From Strongylocentrotus purpuratus (Eukaryota; Echinodermata; Echinoidea; Camarodonta; Strongylocentrotidae): a stretch of DNA of 64,000 bases. Position numbers and translations under genes: made by a program. A model generated the notes under the pieces. The model had not been told where the DNA came from. It saw only the letters and a program-made list of their open reading frames with translations, and did not search any database. The DNA lies in assembly GCF_000002235.5 (NCBI RefSeq), contig NW_022145594.1:20799390-20863389 (forward strand). The letters run 5' to 3'. Each line of letters begins with the position of its first letter. Position 1 is the first letter of the stretch. Shown piece after piece: positions 24,966 through 36,840 of this stretch.

Positions 24966-25170
24966 CCCGACCCCCCCCCCCCCCCCAACCAGGCGGTCAG
25001 CTACGGCTAGTCTATAGGATGACAGGACATTTGAGAAGTGTTTCCCTCCTAACGACCCGGAGACGAGACAGTTTACGCAGGTCCCTAGTCCGGCTAATTA
25101 ATTAGCTGTGATTGACCTATATCATGTAGTGTTGATGGGACTTCAAAGCTTACGGGGTGATTAGCCGATT
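24966..25170. other. C16 run and unique sequence
   Basis: A run of C at 24,969-24,986 is followed by GC-richer sequence (GACCCGGAGACGAGAC). No gene could be supported. Confidence 0.4.
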
Positions 25171-25175
25171 TGAGC

Positions 25176-25572
25176 GATTGGAAAGTGAAATTACAAATCA
25201 CTGTGTGGGTCTTGATGTGAATGATTGAAGACAATGCATCATGATTTTAAGTCAGAGGGAAAGTTTGATGGAAAGAATTATTCATGGTGATACTATATAT
25301 GGCGTTAATGCATATTCACGATTGATGTATGCATATTCACGATTGAAAGTGAAATTACAAATCACTGTGTGGGTCTTGATGTGAACGATTGAAGACAACG
25401 CATCATGATTTTAAGTCAGAGGGAAAGTTTGATGGAAAGAATTATTCATGGTGATACTATTGATATGGCATTAATGCATATTCATGACTGATGCATGCAT
25501 ATTCACGAGTGATGCCTGCATATTCACGAGTGATGCATGCATATTCACGATTGATGCATGCATACTCCACAG
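25176..25572. repeat. 165-bp tandem duplication plus 21-bp minisatellite
   Basis: The block starting GATTGGAAAGTG at 25,176 recurs at 25,341 with few changes through ATTATTCATGGTGATACTAT. It is followed by four 21-bp units of TGATGCATGCATATTCACGA from 25,489. Confidence 0.9.
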
Positions 25573-25970
25573 ATGAGTCAGCACTATGAAGACAAATAGT
25601 TGGCCCGTTCCATTCACTGTTTTTCAAAGAAAGACATTGCGCAAACTTGGTCTACCATGCCGAGCTAACACCGAGGACAATGCCTCACATCGGAGAAGGA
25701 AAAAAAAATGCCATTCAATATTTAGACAGACTCATATTTACGTGGAGTTTATGAAAAGAAGAAAGCTATCGGCATGTAGGTCGGTATTAGAAGTTCATAT
25801 GTCTCATGATATTTGCAGCATTATTTGTTCAGGAAAAAAATGTTGAAGGTGAAGGCTCTCTCAACCCTGAAAAGACCTTTTTGAAAAAATAAAATAAAAG
25901 CATGAAATATCTGAATAAAAATAAAATCTCTGGCAGGAAGATGTCGGTTGTTAGTGATCTGGGGGTGTTT
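25573..25970. other. Nothing recognised
   Basis: The 86-codon frame at 25,586-25,846 is basic and mixed in composition but has no recognised motif and no splice support. Confidence 0.35.
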
Positions 25971-26270
25971 CACAAAGATCCAAAGTTGAACTTATCTCTA
26001 AGTTGGACTTAACAATTATGGAAAGCCGTCAGCATCTTTGAAAATATTTTGCAAAAGTTATTTTAAAAGGCATGAAATGTTGATTCCAATGATTCATCCT
26101 GTCTATTATCTTTGGAGATTTCATGTTCTTGATGTTGAATTTATGAAAAGTCTAAAACCCTTGAATTTTTGCTTTTGAATATATTTATTTAAGGCCACAA
26201 ATGGCTCTCCATAATTTAAAGTCCAACTTGGAGTTAAGTTCGACTTAGGATCTTTGTGAAACACCCCCCC
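25971..26270. mobile_element. MITE of the GTGTTTCACAAAGATCC family, fuller copy
   Basis: Terminal inverted repeats GGGGGTGTTTCACAAAGATC and GATCTTTGTGAAACACCCCC are perfect over 20 bases, and the match continues loosely through TTGAACTTATCTCTAAGTT and AACTTGGAGTTAAGTTCGA. A second copy, inverted, is at 4,490-4,703. The C run at the right end has expanded. Confidence 0.9.
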
Positions 26271-26759
26271 CCCCCCCCTGGTCAGCTTTGGACCGGTAGA
26301 TTACTCTTCATTTCTTCTCCCGAAATTTAAACTTTAAAAAATGTAATATGTATAAATATCTACAAAATGTGTGTAGAACATAAACAGTTTCGTTATGATA
26401 TCAAGAATAATGATATTCAAAAAAGTTGAAGGTGTAGACAAATATTCTCAACGAATGAGCTCCTATAATGCAGCTTGTAACTATTACATTGTACAAATGA
26501 ATCTAATTTTGACCCACAAGTACATGTAGACTCGTACACTTTGCATGTTTCATGCTAAGTGATGAACACATAAAACCACTTTTCCCTAAATTGCTTCCTA
26601 AACAAAATGGCACGACCGGTACTCAATCTTATCATTAACTCCCTTCTCTCTTGCACCAGACTATATCTTCAATCCATTTTATGCCAGACATATTCCATAT
26701 ATGCTTCATTTAGATTCAGAAAACATAAGAAAAAATAGGCAACACCCCAACGATTCCTT

Positions 26760-27045
26760 ACTCTCAATTAGCCGCCCCCGCTTGTCTACGTGCCCCCGTT
26801 AATCCTTTGTTTTTTAATCGAGCCTTTAGGCCATTCAAATCCAATTACACTTGGGGAATGGTCGAGGAGAAGGGCGCTTCAACGGGGGTGGTGGCAGATT
26901 ACCGCTACCCCAGGCAGAGGAGGAGGGGTGCGTCGTGTGTTAATCTGTTAACCGGCTTGATCACCTGTGCGGGGTCCGTTGTCGGTTTGTCTTTGATCGT
27001 GAATAATGCGAGGTGACGGCGTCTCGCAAGAAGAAGAGGAGGATT
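26760..27045. promoter_or_regulatory. CpG-bearing pocket, possible cis-regulatory element
   Basis: CpG words (TTAGCCGCCCCCGC, GGTCGAGG, GCGTCGTGTG, GTGACGGCGTCTCGC) cluster among homeodomain-type and GATA-like words (TTAATC, TGATCACC) inside AT-rich sequence. The 69-codon frame here has no motif. An intronic enhancer is an inference from composition only. Confidence 0.3.
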
Positions 27046-27199
27046 CGGGCTTGATGGTTCTAGGCCAAGGATTACACAACGTGTTTAGAATCTCCACATG
27101 TTATTGTTATTTACATCTACTTATTAGTAGAGGATGAGAATGGTATCCCACTTGCCCTTGGCCCCAATACAAAATAATTTAAAAATCTCTTGCAATAAT

Positions 27200-28021
27200 T
27201 GCTTGACTAGAGGGGGGGGGGGGGGGGGGTGAGGAGGGGTCAAAAGTAAAGACATTTTATGAAGGGCTAATTACTCTCTGATTACATGCATTATGATACA
27301 ACCTGAAGACAAAAATTGATTTTCCAGTGCACTTTTTTTTTTTGGGGGGGGGGGGGGGGTGGATCACTCTCAGCTTTCATCTAGAGGGGGAGGGGCACTG
27401 AATACATTTTGCTTCAACATTAAAACATTTTATGTACTGTGTATGTATATGGTTTCACTACAAGTCGCACTCCCTTTTTAAAAGAAAAAAATGGAGGTGA
27501 TTACGGTGAATGTAATTTGACACATGAAGTATTCCTTTGGCTGCCCGATAATAGAATTTCATTCAAATCCTTTTTATACCCCTCCTGCTGAAGAGAGCCC
27601 ATTGGCGTGTATTCAGGTGTATCTTTGCTGTTAATGGCCAGAGTTGGTAAATTGGTTGTAATTTGACGGTGAATTCGATGACCGTCTCTGAACTCAAACT
27701 CTTGTAGATTACAACTGCTGAGAGCCAGAAGGGTATTTGTGAGTTACCGTGAAAACAGAAATTTATGGGTGCGTGAAATATCAGGGAATTTCGTCAGTAA
27801 TTTTAGATAAATTGCTAAAATAAGTGATTCACTATTGATACAACATTTTTTACAAAAGTGATTCGCTGTGAAAATGGCTGCCTTAGTGATTTCAAAAGTG
27901 TTGATTGATTGATATTGATCAATTGATATCAATTGCAAATACGTTACGATTAATTGCAACTGTTTATAAGACGGGGTCTTGTTGTACTGATGTAAATTCT
28001 CCCCCCCCCCCCCCCCCCAAA

Positions 28022-28052
<31 letters not shown>

Positions 28053-28060
28053 TAAATGCT
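27200..28060. repeat. G/C homopolymer runs and (TA)n
   Basis: G17 at 27,213, T9G14 at 27,332, and C16 followed by A12 and (TA)12 at 28,002-28,053. The intervening sequence has no recognised gene. Confidence 0.85.
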
Positions 28061-28110
28061 TCTTCATGAATATAATAGCCTGGTGTGCTAGGGAAGCAAT
28101 TCAATTATTT

Positions 28111-28455
28111 GTTTTTAGAACAATCACATTGTTTCCTTGAGACTTGGGGGTTTCCCCTTCTTGTACATTCCAATATATAAGAATGCAAACACATGTAATT
28201 CTCACTTTCAATTGGCTATTGTATTGTTATAACCTAGATAATGTTTGCCATTATATCTGGCATCCAGTTTACTTGTACAAATTCAAATATTAGTTTTTAG
28301 AACAATCATATTGTTTCCTTGAGACATAGGGGTTTCCCTTCCTTGTACATTCCAATATATAACCATGCAAAGTTGCAAACACATGTAATTCTCACTTTCA
28401 ATTGGCTATCCATGTTTGCAATTTTATCTGGCATCCAGTTTACTTGTACAAATGT
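28111..28455. repeat. 182-bp tandem duplication
   Basis: GTTTTTAGAACAATCA at 28,111 recurs at 28,293. Both copies continue with CTTGTACATTCCAATATATA, CACATGTAATTCTCACTTTC and GGCATCCAGTTTACTTGTAC. Confidence 0.9.
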
Positions 28456-28783
28456 ATGTATTTATTTGAAGTAAAAGCTGCTCTTCTGAATTCAAGAGTA
28501 TATGAAACCGAGTGTGAAGGAGCAGTGTTTGCAAATAGTTTATCATTGTTTATCTTTAATTGTTTTGCCGACTGACTAATCAATATAACTGTGGTGAAAG
28601 ATATCATCAGGTTACAAGTTTTTAATTAGGTATAAATGCTTTTAGTGTAGCAGTGAGGCATAAAACCACATTGCTTCGTTTCACCCAACTGCCTATGATA
28701 AGGTATCAAACTATTTCATTGAGTCACCATAATTGTAGTTTTTGTCTTTTTATGGGATGTTCAATGTGTTATTCATTTGTTGT

Positions 28784-29055
28784 TGTTATAACATGTCCAT
28801 TCCCTTTTTTATTTAGCAAGATTGGACACTCTGAAAACCATGTCTATTTTATGACACATAAATTACTACTGCTCTTGTGTACAGTGCCCTGTCCTTGTTA
28901 TGATATTCTTTGAACTTCAAGTTGATATAACGTGCCCATTCCCCGTTTTTAGCAAGATTGTACACTTTTGAAAATCATGGCCATCTTATAACACACAAAT
29001 TACTACTGCACTTGTGTACAGTGTCCTGTCCTGTGTTATGATTTCCTTTGAACTT
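28784..29055. repeat. 138-bp tandem duplication
   Basis: Both halves carry ATTCCC, TTTAGCAAGATTG, AAATTACTACTGC, CTTGTGTACAGTG and TTTGAACTT, at 28,784 and 28,923. This is about 330 bp from the 28,111 duplication, so the area is prone to duplication. Confidence 0.85.
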
Positions 29056-29849
29056 GAATCTTCCAGTGGGTGTTTGCAATCAACTCAATCAGTGCCAATC
29101 AGAGGTGAAAGAAAACAGACTTGGCTTAATTAAAGCCCTAATCTCACCAAGTGATATTTACAGTGAACTTGAACTGAATCTACAGATCAGAAGAAAGGTT
29201 AAGCACAGCCACATTTGGCTTATTAAAAGCCCAATACTCTCCCACTTTACACCACACATCCAAATATTGGTGATAACCACACACAGAGCTTGTTATACAA
29301 ATAGAAATCACAAACTCATATCTGTTTTAATACATATTCTCAATTTCTCATTCAGGTGATGAAAATGAGATGAAACCAAGGATAGAGGGGGAGGGGGGGG
29401 GGGGTAGGACATGTTAATGAAGGAACAGAAGGGAAATGTGTATCACAAGTACACCAACTCAAATCCCCCTATGATCATGATATGTTCGTTGGACCTGAAC
29501 AAATTTGTTACTTCATTCTTGAATGTCAGAGTTCTTTTACGGTTCTTAATCTGATTAATCTTCTACATCTCTTCCCACTGGTGTCCAGCCCACACAAAAA
29601 TCACTACTTTCGCTCACCCCCGCCCCGTTCCCAAACCTCTCGCCCACGTTCGCGTGCTCTCGTTCTTCCGGTCGGACTGGCGCTGATTTGAACCTTTAAA
29701 TCTCGTATTGACCAGAACACGGCCTTGGTTCATTCACGTCCATGCTTCTTCACATGAATGGATGCTCGTCAAATTGGCAAAAGCATCGGAACTACTGACG
29801 TTCAGCAGGATGATTTTGAAGGAGAGAAAGTAGAAATAACAGAATACAA
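29056..29849. other. Nothing recognised, G12 run
   Basis: The frame at 29,048-29,359 has mixed composition but no motif or splice support. A G run lies at 29,390-29,404. The CpG-containing patch at 29,610-29,680 is short. Confidence 0.35.
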
Positions 29850-30035
29850 GATGTAGATATCTTTGTCATCTACATGATGTAGATATCTTTGTCATCTTCA
29901 TGATGTAGATATCCTTGTCATCTAAATGATGTAGATATCCTTGTCATCTACATGATGTAGATATCCTTGTCATCTTCATGATGTAGATATCGTTGTCATC
30001 TACATGAAGTAGATATCCTTTTCATCTACATAGTG
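29850..30035. repeat. 26-bp minisatellite, about 7 copies
   Basis: GATGTAGATATC starts at 29,850, 29,876, 29,902, 29,928, 29,954 and 29,980, with a variant at 30,006. Each unit ends in GTCATCTACAT or GTCATCTTCAT, which partly pairs with GATGTAGAT, so single units can fold. Confidence 0.95.
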
Positions 30036-30850
30036 GAAGAAGATTTTGTCTGGCCGCCCCCTCCCGTCATCTTTTCCACATATTTTTGGGCTCTTATTTC
30101 TATTATCCGCCTACTCCTCTTCGCAAAGCCCAGGCCGCCTTCAAAGTCATTTTAATGCATCGATCAGATTCAGAGCAACATATGTCCATTAGGAATGCAT
30201 TATGAACACTGGTGAAAAGTGAATCATAGAAATTAATATTTCATACATGTGATGAGGCTACTTAACTATGACATGATTAATTGTCGGTAGGTTTACATGT
30301 GGGTGGACATGATGTCATATTGAACAAGTTCAGACGTTTGAACTAGAAAAGGTGGAGTCCGGTTTCTGTTTCAGCAAGTCTTCATTTCAAAAGAACTTGT
30401 CATACATTCAGGTACAAAGACCATGTTCAATGTTTGCCCCACCTAGCAACAACTACTGTATGCAATTCGAATTCTGACTATTGAAATACAATTATTTGTA
30501 ACAGGTGAATGAAATAATATGTAATGAAGCATTTAAAGATTTATGCATTACACTCAATTAAATTATGAAAATGGCGTATTGGGAAAGGTTCTTTATTATT
30601 GTAATCCCATTTGACAAGTAAATTTTAGACAACTTTATGTTTAAGGTGTACTTACAGGCAACTCTGTATTTCATTAATCTTGAAACGTATAGCTTAAAAA
30701 AAATAAGCTTCCAAATGTTTTATATACTATTGATTTCTACATGTATCTGTTTATGATACAACAGTGCACGTAGAGCATAGTGCCTTGCTATGCATCAAAA
30801 CAAGGAGTTCGAATTTGATCAGCTGCTTCTACCAAAACCCAGCTGATTGC
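30036..30850. other. Nothing recognised
   Basis: AT-rich sequence. No repeat family or exon identified. Confidence 0.4.
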
Positions 30851-31647
30851 GAGGAAACTAATCTTTCTCTCTCTTTCTCTTATTCCCTTTCTCTCTCTCT
30901 CTCTCTCTCTCACATTTCTTTAGTTAGTATGTGTGTTGCACAATAATGCCTTGTGTAACAAATCCTCTCTCTCTCTTTCTTGTTTATATTCCTTTTCTCT
31001 CTCTCACACACACACACACATTTCGTTATCTTGTGTAGCACATACAGTAATATTGCCTTGCTACACAAACTACACTCTAGGCATCAAATGGTTTTCCTCA
31101 AACAGCTGATTGTATGTAAACAAGTCCTCTCTCTCTCACACACTCTCTGTCCGTCTGTGTGTGTGTGTGTCTGTCTGTCTATCTTCTCATTCCTTTAGCA
31201 TGTGTGTGTGGACTTGTTTACATGCGATCAGCTGTTCGATGCATACAGTTTGATGCATAGGAATATTGCCTTGCATCAAACTGTATGTATGCATGGCACA
31301 CGCCACAGAACTAACTGATCACATGTAAACAAGTTTCCCCCTCTCTTAATTCCATTTCTTTCTGTCATTCACTTTTCTCTCTTTCTTTCTCTCTCTTCTT
31401 CTCTATCTCTTCCTCTATTGCTCTCTCTTTCTATCCCTATCTCTCTTTATCTCTATCTTAATATCTCTCTCCATCTCTCTCTCTCTCTCCTTACACCTCT
31501 GTCTCTCTCTTCCTCTGTCTCTCTATCTCTTCTCTCTTTATATCTCTCTTTCTATCTCTCTTTCTATCTCTCTATCTCTATCTTTATCTTTCTCCATCTC
31601 TCACTCGCTCTCTCTCTCTCTCTCTCCCTCTCCATCTCTCTATCTAC

Positions 31648-31679
<32 letters not shown>

Positions 31680-31715
31680 CTCTATTTATCTCTCCCTCTC
31701 TCTCCCCATCAGTCC
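30851..31715. repeat. CT/CA/TG microsatellite complex with interspersed diverged repeats
   Basis: CT blocks (30,860-30,912, 30,965-31,010, 31,125-31,185, 31,340-31,715) alternate with related unique pieces. CAGCTGATTGTATGTAAACA at 31,102 appears inverted as TTTACATGCGATCAGCTG at 31,217 and again direct as CTGATCACATGTAAACAAG at 31,315. Repeated ATTGCCTTGC words occur as well. Long Ser/Leu frames are artefacts. Confidence 0.8.
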
Positions 31716-32282
31716 ATAACTTGCTGTGTATTGGTTTACACTCAGATGCTATTAATAGACTCTCATACCTAGCCATACAACCTGAGCTCTCTCTCCTTAT
31801 TTGATAGAAAGTGTGTGCAGTCTATGCCGCAGACCCTCTTCCGGTGTTTCATGTCATCCGATTAAAAACAAGCGTAAAGAAATATCCTAAAATTGTTATG
31901 TGATACTTGCCAGGTTGACCATGTGCATAAGTATGATTATATCCTTCAAATATATATTTTATCTTGAAATAGAAAAGAAATATTCAGAATTGTGTGAAAC
32001 ATTAATTATTGAATTTGCTTCTGGGGCTCTTATGTTATAATATAAAGACTGATCAAGTGACTATTTTCACAATTTTAGAATGCATCATAAAAATAAATTA
32101 AAAAAAACACTGTCACTATTCAGATGCTCAGTTTGAAGAAAAAAACAATGTTATGGGCTCTATCAAGTAAACATATAGTATGGCCTGTTTAGTTTGATTT
32201 AAAATAAAATAAAATAGGATTATATTAATAAAGCTCACTTTTATATTGAGATTAATTTTCCACTGCATACATAGAATGCACA
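31716..32282. other. Nothing recognised
   Basis: AT-rich sequence with no repeat or exon support. Confidence 0.4.
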
Positions 32283-32430
32283 GGGCCCCCTTGCACAAAA
32301 CTTGTCATCAGTGACAAATGACAGTTTTTGTTATAAGCCAGTGAAATCCTTGATTCTGATAGGTTATCACCAGATTTATCACTGATTTTTGTCATTTGCC
32401 ATTGAAAAAAGGCTTTGTGAAACAGGTCCC
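32283..32430. mobile_element. Small MITE (GGGCCYYTTKCACAAA ends)
   Basis: Left end GGGCCCCCTTGCACAAAACT and right end GGCTTTGTGAAACAGGTCCC are imperfect inverted repeats. Inside, GTGACAAATGACAG faces TTTTTGTCATTTGCC. Length 148 bp. No clear target duplication. Confidence 0.75.
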
Positions 32431-35159
32431 AGGTGTAAATACTACCCTTGATATTAAACAGGAGTGTATGTTGATAGTAAACAACCAATTGGGGTCTGAT
32501 GTAGTTGAGACTACTCTCAACGCTTGACAGCTCATACATTGCTCCATATGCAACTGACCTTCCTGTTATATGCCCACTATGCACTGCTACACACTCTCCC
32601 CTTTTTTCTGAATGACAATCCCCCAAGGCCCGCCCCCATGGTCAATCCCTGCCTGCTGATTGGCTGGGGGTTGTATCCAACCCGCTCTGATTGGTCAATG
32701 CTGTTGTGAGGTGCATGCTAATTAGGTTATGTCTAGATTAGGAGGCTCAAGACTGATTGGCTGAGTGAGATATGATACTATCAATCTATGAATAATATTC
32801 AGTAATCATCTAAAGTGATAACTGAAACCATGGTGATAAAAAAAATGTGATGTAAGCTTTAGTTAATGTACTTCAGAGGTTTTTGTTTATATACATTATC
32901 AAATATTTTGGAAAAGAAAGTGTAGAATATCACAACCATATTTGCATAGACAATATTGTATTTGTATTGATTTTTTGTTGTTGAAGGAACGATTTGCGAA
33001 GATTCTTTATCATTTTATATTCATAAAATCTGAACCAATATATGTACATGTATAGTGCTGGATCCTATTTTGGAATGTTCGTTAGCAAACCCAGCGACAG
33101 ATTGTGGCAAGTTCACTTTGATATGTTTTTGTAAAGGAATAATATTTACATGTAACTTCATTAAAACACTGAAAATACTACTTGCTATATATTGCACCAA
33201 AAATTAGAGAAGTCCTTCTTTCAATTTTCCTTCCACTACATGTTCCTGCGACCAAAACATTGCATCAAACCACTATCCAAAAAACCTTATCATCGACCTA
33301 CACTATGTTATCTATCCTACTCTGTATTACTATTAGTCTACAGGCGTCAGTATCACTAGCATGACTCATTGAATTTCATGGATTCGCTTCAGAAATTCAT
33401 TAATTTTTCATGTTTTTTGCTCCAAAATGATGAACGCCTAAGACTTCCCGAGTACATGACTTCAAGGCAGGCCTTTTAGCAAGAAGGGGTCCAAAAGACA
33501 CCCCCTTTTATGGGGGGGGGGGGGGGGGGTAGGGGCACCATGTTTGATTGATTGACAGCAAATATTGAAATCCTGGCAAGAAACTTGGTTCTAAGAAAGC
33601 AAAGCAGTACACAGTCCTGAGCAAAGAGTGATTTCATTTTAGAAAGAAAAAGAGTAAATCTTGTTCTGTCACAAATTAAATGTTACTGATTTTTTTTTTA
33701 GGGGAACGAAAAAGAAAGAAAGAATTAAAAAGGCCCTGAAGCTGATCTCATGTTTTTATATTTTTAAAAATTGTTTGTTTCTTTTTCTTTTGTTGGGGGG
33801 GGGGGGGAAGATGGCATATCCTTATTCCTCCTACCATTGAGAAAATGGAGAAGAAAGAAGTATGTTGAGAAGGAGGAGTAGGAGGAGGAATAGTTAGCAA
33901 TTAGATCCATTAGCAATGTATACATGTAGTTTGTGTGTATTGATGAAAGTGCACTATCCTTTTTATAAACCCAGCACTCAGTGGTCGTTAAACCTGTGGT
34001 AAAGTTAAAATCAATTTGAAGAGACGGATGCAGGTACTCTTAAAAAACGGCTCTGTTACACTTCAATCAACTACGCACCTGTACTAAAGGGTTGAATGCT
34101 CTCAATGAAAATACAAGAGGCAATCATGAATTAAGTGATAAGAGTGATTTGTGAACTTTTCCCCTCTTAATTTACCTTGCAATATTGTACATGCAAAGTG
34201 TTACTGTGTATACAAGTGACGCCAATATTGGTGACTAGCATTGTCTTGCAAAGAACAGAAAAGCCTGCACCTTTATATTGTAGATGTACACATCGGTAGC
34301 CTTCGATTGAATTGCCATTGTTAACTGCACCAGTGTATACATTCTTGTGCAAGAGTCCAGAAATGACAGGGGTAAACAAAATCAATAAGGGGGTTCATAA
34401 CTTGGCAAGAGCCCCCCTTTTTTGACCTACATAACCTGTAATAACCTGTAATATATCCTTGCACAGATATCCTTGAATGCCCCTGGCTAGTGTGAAATTC
34501 ACACTTGCAGCTACCAAGTCACATACTTTGAATAACAATGGTGTAAGCGATCAATGTATTGATCCTGGAAACAATAGGCTGTTACCTGAGGCGTAACTTA
34601 CACAATGTAAATGTCAGTGACTGGTGGAAAGTGTTGTTTACAGTTATACAGTCAGAGAGGCTGAGTTGCAATGTTTACGTATTTCCCGCCTAGCCGATCT
34701 TCTACGACATGCTTGATCATCGTACACCAACTGAATTTCCATCTTCAAACTTGGATGAAATGCTGTAGCTAAATCTAAACCCCAAATGTATATTGAATGC
34801 ATCAGTGTGGATGAGAATTACAATAAAGAATTGACCATTTTGAACACTAAAAAAGTGATTCTAAACTTAACTCGGCATTGCCAATTCAGAGATTTTTCAA
34901 TGATTATTTGTTATTAAATCGTTCTTATTAACGAACATCAGAATTTGCTGCAACAGAAAAGGCTCACATTTACTGGGGATTTTTGCACCTTTTGCACGTA
35001 TTCAATTTGTAATCGATAGCATTCTACATCATAAGGGGACAATAAAAAGTTACTAAAAGGTGAATTGAAAATGACTTTGACATCTAAAGGTCAATGTACA
35101 GATGGTTTATTTTACATGATGTGTGTATCTAACCCTTCATTGAACTTGAAAGACATGCG
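32431..35159. other. Non-coding stretch with G runs
   Basis: Includes G18 at 33,512 and G13 at 33,796. The 124-codon minus frame at 32,252-32,626 overlaps the MITE and lacks motifs. No exon was supported. Confidence 0.4.
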
Positions 35160-35165
35160 ATGGAA
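35160..35165. other. Target-site duplication ATGGAA, left
   Basis: ATGGAA directly precedes the left terminus TATGAGGCGCC at 35,166. The same hexamer directly follows the right terminus at 48,655-48,660. A direct repeat exactly at the two ends of the inverted repeat marks an insertion event. Confidence 0.85.
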
Positions 35166-35394
35166 TATGAGGCGCCGTTTGTAAAACAATTATATAGATA
35201 AATTATATGTTATATAATCATTATTTAACAAATAATAACCATTATTTACATATAATGCAAGAAAATGTACATTTTTATTTGTATATAATTCTTAACACAT
35301 TTTTATTATTTATAAATAATGACAAAGAACGTTTCATTATTAATATATAATTGCCATTATTTATAAATAATTACAATTCACACTTTCATTATTT

Positions 35395-35910
35395 ATATAT
35401 AATAAAAAGCGTATTTCAATTATATAATATATAATGAAAAGCACATTTCCATTATATAATATATAATGAAAAGCCATTTCCATTATATAATATAAAATGA
35501 AAAGCGTATTTCGATTATATAATATATAATGAAACGCACATTTCCATTATATAATATATAATGAAAAGCCATTTCCATTATATAATATATAATGAAAAGC
35601 GTATTTCCATTATATAATATATAATGAAACGCACATTTCCATTATATAATATATAATGAAAAGCGTATTTCCATTATATAATATATAATGAAACGCACAT
35701 TTCCATTATATAATATATAATGAAAAGCGTATTTCCATTATATAATATATAATGAAAAGCACATTCCATAATATAATATATAATGAAAAGCACATTTCAA
35801 TTATATAATATATAATGAGAGGCGTATTTCTATTATATAATATATAATGAAAAGCGCATTTCCATTATATAATATAAAATGAAAAGCGCATTTCCATTAT
35901 ATATTAAATA
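35395..35910 (+). repeat. 32-bp AT-rich minisatellite in left arm, about 15 copies
   Basis: The unit is TTTCCATTATATAATATATA followed by ATGAAA(A/C)GC and a 3-4 base variable end. Ends GTA and ACA alternate between about 35,593 and 35,753, giving a 64-bp higher-order unit. Each unit contains the near-palindrome TTATATAATATATAA and can form a small hairpin or cruciform. Confidence 0.95.
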
Positions 35911-36210
35911 ACGATTGTGTATGCAAATATCAATGGTTGGTAACGCTCATAATATGAATATTCATGAGCTTGACTGATATTATTATCCTCTATTCCAGGC
36001 ACCTTTCCATTTTGTGTTCTTTGTGCATTCTTATCAGAAATCCTACGTGCGATAAATAAGTCTCTGTATCACCATTCTCCTTCTTATTTGTATGCAGATT
36101 TGGTTATAATGATTGATAACTGTAATCATCCTCATTATTTTAATAAGAAATTTTTCTATCTGTGATGGAAGTTTTTATGTACGATTGCCTGATCTGATGA
36201 CAAGACTTTC

Positions 36211-36283
36211 GCTGCATGCATATTTAATGTATGACGTCACCCACACAGAGTGAGAGCTCGAAGTTTTCTTTGAAAGTTTGATG
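36211..36283 (+). promoter_or_regulatory. Inward-facing promoter-like block with first-exon donor, left arm
   Basis: TATTTAA at 36,221-36,227 and a perfect CRE, TGACGTCA (36,232-36,239), are followed by about 45 bases ending TTTGATG before a strong donor, GTGAGT, at 36,284. The right arm has the same block with no difference over about 90 bases, facing the opposite way. This fits a TATA/CREB-type promoter and a short, mostly untranslated first exon reading into the element. Activity is inferred only. Confidence 0.5.
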
Positions 36284-36840
36284 GTGAGTACAGCTGTAAT
36301 TACGTTCAAATCTCGTAAATTGAATCATATTTATAAACATATCTGTTGTAGGTATGAATCTGCTGATTTGTCTGTACATTGTGAAGTGGTTTAAAATGGT
36401 TATACCTGATGAATTTAGGAGTAATCTACACTCGAACTTTTGATTCGTTATTTATCGTCGTGAGAAATATTTCAGCTCGATTGCCATCGTCACTCCTTGA
36501 TCCTTGGCCCAAACTTTCGGGCGAGACCCTCTCTGAAAATTAGATACGAGTATAGGGTCTACAGGCAGATCACTTCACTAGCGCTAGCTGCATCAATGAT
36601 CCAAGCTTTTTGTTACGTTTAGGTCTAACTGTTGAAAAACTGCTTTCATAGTTGGGTCAGAAGAAAGTTAATAGCTAACACTAAAAAGCATGGTCACAGT
36701 TGACATGAGTTGTGCACAAGCGCCAAAATTTGGACCAGATACCGAGATAGACGAGTACGCACGAGAGTAGAAAATTTGAGGCCTAGATTCTAGGCTAGCC
36801 CTAGGCCTACAGACCAGTAAATAATTGGACAACCTGTGAA

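Noticed and set aside
35395..35910. CRISPR-like regular array
   Set aside because: There are no unique spacers; the whole unit is repeated, the sequence is eukaryotic and no cas genes exist.
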